Positions 57,431 through 64,000 of a stretch of 64,000 bases of DNA are shown in pieces. Under the pieces are notes generated by a model. The model was not told the DNA's origin. It worked only from the letters and a program-made list of their open reading frames with translations, and searched no databases. The DNA comes from Earliella scabrosa (taxonomy: Eukaryota > Basidiomycota > Agaricomycetes > Polyporales > Polyporaceae): assembly GCA_022605405.1 (NCBI GenBank), contig JABYQQ010000023.1:558001-622000 (forward strand), read 5' to 3'. Numbering within the stretch: position 1 is the stretch's first letter; the number at the start of each line of letters is the position of its first letter. A program made the position numbers and the translations under genes.

Positions 57431-59309
57431 ACAGGCTCATGCGCCCCACCAGGTTGTAGTACATCTCTCGAATATTAATGACACATTCTCACGACGCATC
57501 CGTGCCAACGAGCAAGCTCGAACGCACGAACGCGTAACTGCACCTCAGCTGCCAGCTGCCTAAGCACGCCATTCTGCTCTCGTCCTCTCCCTCAGTCGCT
57601 CCCGCATCTAGACGGCGCGTGCCTCCGAGTCATTCGTGGATCAAGTACCCGACTCCCTCTTCCTTCGCGCACGCTCGCAATGGCTACGCACAGAGCTTGA
57701 GATCGACGGTAAGCAGTGTCAGTGTCAGTGCTGGCATTCGCGCGCGATACTCCTATCTGCTCTCTAATACCGCACCTCTCTCGTCGTGCTTAGGACAGAC
57801 CGAGTATCTTCGCGCTTCGCGATCGCGCTCGTGATTCGACCTCGTAGCCCGGATTTGCCATTGCACCGCTCGAAGCGCGATGGCGAACGACCCATCAGGC
57901 CTCCCTGGATCTGACATCGCGGCGTCAGCTTCACGTCCCAAGGCGAACGTTCCCTCAAGGTCCCACCTATCCGCAATGCATGCAGCGCATGTGAAACTCC
58001 GACGTCGCCCGTACGCGTAATTCGGAGCGCTTCCGACGCCTCGCCGCATGCAGATTGCCTAGAATCTCGAGGCGAAGGCGGGACCCCGCTGATGCCAGCT
58101 GCTGAAACCTTGTGAGTGCGACGCTCGAACTCATACGGGTCGCACTCTCACTCGGACTTCCCATCTGGGTGTCTGCACGCCGTGGGCTGGCCACCGCCCA
58201 ATACAAAGCCTCTAGCCAGGAGCCGGAAGTCAGCGCGCCACGGGCGCATGAGTCGAGAGCGCTCTGAACAGCCTCTCCCCACTCCTTCGTACTGGAAGTG
58301 CTGTCTCCCACATCCGTGCATGGATCGCGCACGGCGGATTCTGTATTTTGGCCTCACCGCTCGCCTCTCTCCACTCTCCATTGTCACTGTGTGCAGGCGA
58401 AGAGACACATCGGTCCATCCCGCGCACCCGTACTGTCAAGCGTACAATATCTTCGAGCCAGGAGAACGCCGCATCCATCTAGCCATGCCCCGTTCGTACG
58501 TTCAGCCCATAACTACCGAGACGACCTGCGCGCGGGAAAAGGGAGACGATGCCGTACCTGGATTGCAGGTGCGGGCAGCTATGCAGTGGTTTAGAATCTG
58601 AGTCGCTGAGACTGCCCCCCAGCTCGACAATATGCGCCGTCTTCGTGCTCGACACATTGCGTCCATCCGGATGAACATGCTTCCGGTTCCATGTGGTCTA
58701 CCGATGTCGTTCCACGTCCATGTACGCTGTTTTACTCTAGAACTCGGTTCCTCTGAAATGCGCTCTCATTATCCCGACCCCTCTTACAGAGCGTCGCACT
58801 TGCACGCACAGCATGTCACAGGTCCTGGTGGCCGCGGATTGAGTCGACGTGGACAGCATGAGGAAGATGTGATGAAAAACCTATCAAGTGGTCCCCACGG
58901 CGTGGTCTCGCCCATATCCTGACGCTACAGCGAGCGAGCGGAGGTCCTGCGACGAACGTCGAACCGGTCCGGGTCGGTCCGTGCACCTCATGAGCTCGAT
59001 GTCCTCCTCAATGTTCAACATGCGATTCCCTCCTCGGACACTTCGCGAGCGCGCGAGCGTGAGTGGTGTGCTGTGCAAATGCACGATGTTCCGGACACCT
59101 GGTCTGACGACTGCATGCAGGCTTACTCCGCGATTGTCCCCGACGATTTATCCTCAACACCGCATCGCTCCAGGAGATCGACTCGGCGAGGAGAAGGGTG
59201 CGCATTCAGGTGCAGTTGCAGAGGGCTGGGTTGGGGTTCGGATGAGATGGTTCCGCGGTATTAACAGGTATGTCCCTCTCTTCGACTCAGATTGCATCCC
59301 GACCGACGA
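57431..59309. other. No supported gene
   Basis: Several overlapping plus frames (58,116-58,601; 58,632-58,922; 58,888-59,412) without a domain or convincing splicing. Probably degraded duplicated DNA. Confidence 0.35.
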
Positions 59310-60418
59310 AGATCTCACTCGCGCGACGAACGCAGCGACAACACCGATACGTCGTGTTGCAGTCGCTCACAGGGAGCCCACGATTGCTAAGAAGGCGCGA
59401 TCAGCCTTGTGAGTCCTCGTGCTGTACACATTGTATGCGTCTGCTTTCTCAGCTGAGCTCATTCGACGTATTCTACGGTATCGGCAGGCCACGGGCATTC
59501 ATGCACGCCGCATACAGGAGCTTAGCGACGTACCCTCACTTAGTGGCGAAACCAGATCTACCGGAGCCATGCGGATGCGGGACACAGCCCGATTACACAC
59601 AGCACGTCGAACGGACCGCGTGTGGTTGTCCTCCACTCACCCACGCTCGCTCGAGCACGCTCCTGGCATCGCACGCCTCCCACTCGGACGCGCCAGATCC
59701 AACTCCGCGTCCAGCGCACTCGGACCGTCTTCGCCGCGTCCATCCTGCTCCGCGTCGACGTCGGCTTGCACATGGCTCGGTTGACAGCGAGCGGACGCAC
59801 GTCAGGAAGAAGCAGTGCGTCCATCGCCCGGGATTCTGTTCGGCTTAGCCACAGAACCCGAGGGGGCGATCGTCGACTCGAGTCTGACAGTCGCAATCGA
59901 TCGCGCTCGCTCAGCGCTCCTCCCGTTCGACGAAGGCGGTCCTTCGCGCAGTGAGGTAGGCGACGGATGGGGTCTTGGCGCGGAATGCCATCGCTGCAGG
60001 ATGGGTATATGCAGCTCTGGCGCGGGCTTCGGCGTAACAGAGGAAAGCGGACGACGCATATACGAAGACGACTTGGCTTCGCTCGCCGTCAGCCATCTTC
60101 CGAGTCCCTTCGTCGACGGCCGATGGTGCGCCGGAGAACGTCGCCGTATCGGTCGGACGATAGCCAGCCCTTCGAGACAGAGGCCCTGTACGTGGGACGG
60201 GCGTCGAGTCCAAGACGAACGGGTTTCGTTGGATGGACTATCCGTACGCAGCGTGGGTGTATGCGGCTTGCGGTGGCTGGTCGTCTAGAGGGTACGTGTC
60301 CGGGACTCCGAGACCTAGGTGGCTGCGTATGCGACAAGGCCAGCGGACGTCAGGCACGCGATGACATTGGTCCGACTCTGGCACGTTTCGGCAGTCGACC
60401 AGGAACCCCTGACAGAAG

Positions 60419-60549
60419 ATGCAGAGCGACGTCGACACCAGCGAGCTCGATCTGTGTGTCGAGGACACGTTCACGCTCGTCCAGCGACGATCCCGCGGAA
60501 GAGCCCGCTCGTTCCTCCGGATCCGTGCAGAACCCGCGGACCTCTTCAG
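60419..60549 (+). CDS. Conserved 131-bp exon-like segment, copy B
   Basis: AG..GTGAGT borders. Reads MQSDVDTSELDLCVEDTFTL, then VQRRSRGRARSFLRIRAEPA. Same length and frame as copy A at 42,640-42,770. A long overlapping frame of 298 codons (59,967-60,863) in another phase is Arg/Ser-rich and looks like a shadow. Confidence 0.4.
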
Positions 60550-61443
60550 GTGAGTCGTTAGTCTGCGAACAACCCACGTATGCATACACACGATGTGCGA
60601 GACAGCACTCTACCGAGCGACGATGGCGTAGCCTCCTAATCGGATGGCTGCGAGCAGCGGGAACGCAGACACAGCCCTGCACGTCGAGGTCGAGGACGCG
60701 GTTTGCGACGCTTCTGGAAGCGTTTGAGGCCTTGCCAGACCAAGATAGTTGGCACGGTGCATGCGCTCGGAATAGAACTCAGGAGCCAGCCGTAGCTCGC
60801 CATTCCTTCGACACAGTGGACCGTACCAGACGATCACTAGATTCTCCTTTATCTCAAGCCTAACTGACCGTTGCAATCTCGACGAGGGCACCGTCAGCGA
60901 GTCCAAGCCGCGGTTGGCCCTCTTGCGCATGATTGCGCATGATTGCGCATGACGAGGGACGGAGATCGACATTCGAGCTCACTAACTGACTTCCCATATC
61001 GCAGGTGCGTGGCTGGACGAACATGAGGCTTCCCAGGCTGCAGTCATGCATCCAAACAGCGCGCGTACGGTACCTGCGATACCAGTGACTCCGAACTCGC
61101 GGCACCGCACACCGCAACATCATGCACCAGCGGTCATGGATGCCGCTCGAAAGACGGCGTTCTGAGGCCAGCCAATGCGCGACGGGTCGAGGCGGCGATG
61201 GAGGGATGTGCACATCGCACCTGTGTCAATTCCGACCCGCATGTCATTGAGGCTGGTCCTCCGCATCAAGGAGGGTCTCGACGTTTCGTCTCGAGACGGC
61301 CGACGCCCCGCACCCACTCAAATCCATCGTGCGCTGTCTTGTTGACTTGCGCCTGTCCGGGACCGCCAGAACAACAGGTGCACCTCGGCTTCTCACCCTT
61401 AACTCCCGCGCTTGCACACACCTAACCGAAGCTCGAGAACCAA

Positions 61444-61932
61444 CTTGCCGCGGACGAGGTCAATGCGCCCATGGGCTCAGACTCGGGCTCGCTGGCCAAG
61501 GACACCAATGGCGCGGGACCGAAAGCGATCACCCCGAACGTCGACTTGAGCGAGGAGGTGGTCGAGTCAAGTCGACGTTGCCTCCGCCGCGCCCGAGCGG
61601 TACGACATAGAGCCTAATGATATCGCCGCGCAGATTAGAACGGAGTTCGACAAGCGACACGGGCCCACCTGACACGTCCTCGTCGACAGGAACTTTGGCT
61701 TTCACCTCACTGATGGTACGTCCGACTTGTATCTCCCTCACGATCTCCCCCGCATTCCTGCATGGGCACAGTTGCGTCGTTGCAAGTGCGACTACGCGAT
61801 CCCCTTCCCTCCCCACCCACCTATCCCCTGTGACTGGCACTCAACGGCCGTGCTGATCTTTGCTATCACAGACGAAACAGTTTATCTACTTCTACAACGG
61901 ATCCCTCGCCATCCTGATCAGAAAGTCATGAG
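61444..61932 (+). pseudogene. Dynein light chain LC8-like pseudogene, copy B
   Basis: Same layout as copy A but more lesions: KAITPNVDLSEEVV, then a frameshift, then IAAQIRTEFDKRHGPT followed by TGA at the conserved Trp, then HVLVDRNFG. The last exon (61,872-61,932) reads TKQFIYFYNGSLAILIRKS, which keeps the authentic LC8 end lost in copy A. The two copies are thus broken at different sites. Confidence 0.75.
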
Positions 61933-62972
61933 CCGTCCCAGTGCGCTCTCCTCCACTCATCGGCCTGCTGGAGGGTCAGAATGGTGGCAGATGAGCGATT
62001 GAGGCGTTCACAATTGGATCACCATACAACGGCCAAATAGCCATTCCCCGGTCTCCCTGACCCTCGCGCCGGACCCGATACATATCGTCGCATTTGCTGC
62101 TTTCCATCGCAGCGCAATCGTGCATGTCCGATTTGCTTTCGCGCCTGCTCCAAGTGTCGGTCCTCGGAACCCCGACTACTCTTGCGCGACGAGGTGCAGT
62201 GCTCCGCGCAGGGCATGCACATCTCTTGGGGCTGCGGGCATCGTGAACGCCGGTAGCCTGTCCGCAACCTATTCAATCATGCTCGACATCACTCGCTCAG
62301 CCAATTCCGACCTCGACAACAGAAGGCTTACGCGTTGCAGCGATGATCCCACTACCTGTTCTACTCTCGGATGTCTCATATCAAAAGCACGGCGAGACGA
62401 TTGCGGAGTATCGTTCTCATCAGGTCATTTACCTCACTCATAGTATATAGCTCCTTGGGCCTTGGGCCACGCGTGTTGTGATCGAGTTCACGCTCACAGT
62501 GGACGTTCTCCCTAGGCATCTATCTACTAGAGATGCGGGATAATGATTGCTCAGGCTTTGTGCATTGTACCTTATCTGAACGTCTGACGGGCGGGATCAA
62601 TCTCAATACAACGGCACCCGAGTCAATCTACTGTCTCATCGTTCGATTCCAATGTATCTAACAGGTCAGTGATGGCTCAAACACTTTTGTGAGAGATATT
62701 ATCAAATGAATATCGCTGTTGAAATGCCAGCACCGCGCAGCCTGTCCACTAAGAGTCCGGAACAGGATGCAAATGTCAACGAGTACTACGAGTACTGCCT
62801 TGAACGCATGAAGACCAGGGGGTGAACAATCTCCCTGGCTGGGCATGATCATGATCATGTATCGGTGGATCGTGTCGCATGCCTTTCACAAACCGCAGTC
62901 TTGCTACTCGTTCAGTAAGTGCAGATTATCCCTATAGCCTGCTAATGTACTACTCCACGCCAAATTACTGAC

Positions 62973-64000
62973 TCAACTCGCATGCCAGAAGGCCCAACAG
63001 AACGCCTTGAATACATCGATTGGAATCTGATCAAATCTCTCCGCCGTCTCAATCATCTCCGCAGACTGCACAGATGTTGAGAGCCCCCGATGGTATGCAC
63101 AATAAGCGCGCACATAGAAGCACAGGGCGTCGACAGAATGCTCAGGTTCGGCAACTTTCTTGCCCCGCAGCTTCTCCTCCAGCCGGTCCCATAAATCCTC
63201 ATCTTCAAGCTTGCGTAGTTCCAGCATCTCAGAGCTCTCTTCTAGCAGCTCTGGCATGTATTTCTCCACATAATACAACCCAAGACGCATGCATCCGAGG
63301 GCGAGCGTCGCGTGCGCCTGGGCAGCATCAACGTGGAACTCGGGCCGAGGGAGCGCCTTCGTCTTCTCGGGGTCGAGGAGAAAGTCGCGGAAGGTGGTGT
63401 GCATGATGCGAAACTCGTTGATATGACTGTCTGGGTCCTGTTCAATGACAGCTCGGAGCTGGTTCAGGATATTCCGGAAGTCTTCAGCGGAGATCCCGGT
63501 CAGGAGCTCAAGCCGCGGTGGGGATATCCATGGCCGTTGCCACACAGCTGCAAATCCGAGGACCAAGGGAATTCTATCGCGAAAGTCGGGAGACATTCTC
63601 TTCTCTGGGAAGGCGGTCTCCAGAACAGTGAGGTAAAGTGTGTCAAGTCGTTCGAGTGCAAGGCCCGTCCTGCTGTCATCCGACAGAAGTCGGTTCAGGC
63701 TCTCTTCAAGGGTTGTGGCTCCGAAGTCGCCTTGCCCGACGAGGAACTCCGCAGCTGTGCTCGCGTACACGAATATTCCCGCGGATTTTGTGATAAGCCG
63801 CTGGATGATGGACGGGTCCGCGTTAGACAACGCTTGAGTCGTAGGATCCTTGGACAATCTATCCCGAATCACCGCCTCGATGTCGCGGTCGATGGTCTCC
63901 CTCTCGCCGATATCCTCGAATGTTCGTCGGGAGACAAACTTGTGACGGTCCAGAATCTCTCGAACGGACTTCGGCTCAGGGCGTGAGGTGAGGAAAATGC
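62973..64000 (-). CDS. NACHT-domain NLR paralogue, 5' part beyond window
   Basis: One open frame from the window edge to the stop at 62,973. It starts in the sensor motif (LTSRPEPKSVREILD), so Walker A/B lie outside. The segment DIGERETIDRDIEAVIRDRL matches copy A well; the winged-helix part (PEKRMSPDFRDRIPLVLGFA) is strongly diverged. From MHTTFRDFLLDPEKTKALPR to the C-terminus the two are again almost identical in DNA and protein. The end differs (FKAFCWAFWHAS against FKVFTGAIWVVTP). No lesion is seen in the visible part. Confidence 0.75.
   Translation of the reverse strand, partial: IFLTSRPEPKSVREILDRHKFVSRRTFEDIGERETIDRDIEAVIRDRLSKDPTTQALSNADPSIIQRLITKSAGIFVYASTAAEFLVGQGDFGATTLEESLNRLLSDDSRTGLALERLDTLYLTVLETAFPEKRMSPDFRDRIPLVLGFAAVWQRPWISPPRLELLTGISAEDFRNILNQLRAVIEQDPDSHINEFRIMHTTFRDFLLDPEKTKALPRPEFHVDAAQAHATLALGCMRLGLYYVEKYMPELLEESSEMLELRKLEDEDLWDRLEEKLRGKKVAEPEHSVDALCFYVRAYCAYHRGLSTSVQSAEMIETAERFDQIPIDVFKAFCWAFWHAS

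Larger units (their letters stand above)
59310..64000 (+). repeat. Segmental duplication copy B (runs off the window)
   Basis: Uninterrupted counterpart of copy A, including the empty KDZ target site at 59,831-59,838. Order: left arm, exon-like block, LC8 remnant, NACHT gene. The offset to the right arm of A is about 17.8 kb throughout. Confidence 0.8.

Noticed and set aside
59967..60863. 298-codon plus frame in copy B as a gene
   Set aside because: Arg/Ser-rich, frame not preserved in copy A; the conserved reading lies in another phase (60,419-60,549).
1..64000. CRISPR arrays, bacterial operons or ribosome-binding sites
   Set aside because: The introns and gene families are fungal; the repeats found are satellites, coding repeats or transposon ends without spacer structure.

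Overview
The window reads as nuclear DNA of a filamentous basidiomycete, probably an Agaricomycete. Genes are cut by many short (about 45-130 nt) GT..AG introns, and the recognisable families are typical of these fungi: KDZ and Plavaka transposases, a TET/JBP oxygenase, DUF6532-like proteins, and NACHT NLRs. No rRNA or tRNA gene was found by eye. All exon models were made by hand from splice-site and frame logic and are untested.

Left part (1-20.1 kb): a few small lineage-specific genes (a putative bZIP/bHLH-like protein, a coiled-coil protein, a cysteine-cluster protein), decayed DUF6532-like copies, a broken Plavaka transposase, and an 18-unit 40-bp minisatellite at 19.13-19.86 kb that stays open in all three forward frames.

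Centre (20,687-42,065): a complete 21.4-kb KDZ-type DNA transposon. It has imperfect inverted ends, each carrying the same palindromic motif, and an 8-bp (or 9-bp) target duplication GGACACTG. Three degenerate paralogues of the target site elsewhere in the window lack the insertion. The element carries six genes: a 1,983-aa low-complexity protein (-), a GPIGE-repeat protein (-), a cysteine-cluster/coiled-coil protein (+), a TET/JBP 2-oxoglutarate dioxygenase (+), a small protein (+), and a 13-exon KDZ transposase fused to a Ulp1-type protease (-). All reading frames can be joined without a stop. The TET/JBP gene contains a block of about 120 bp that is inverted relative to its own coding sense, yet lies exactly where a phase-0 intron could remove it.

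Right part (42-64 kb): a duplicated immune-receptor neighbourhood. Copy A (about 20.16-20.69 kb plus 42.07-47.6 kb, split by the transposon) and copy B (about 59.3-64 kb, cut by the window edge) each hold a conserved 131-bp exon-like segment, a broken dynein light chain LC8 gene and a NACHT NLR on the minus strand. Between them lie two more degraded copies of a related module (C, about 50.6-52.8 kb; D, about 54.4-57.4 kb). Copy D is interrupted by a 612-bp MITE with long inverted repeats and a 9-bp target duplication, which copy C lacks.

Working together: the transposase-protease would mobilise the element. The TET/JBP enzyme is of the class that oxidises 5-methylcytosine and may let the element escape methylation silencing. 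The NLR is expected to act in non-self recognition or cell death. These roles come from family knowledge, not from this sequence alone.
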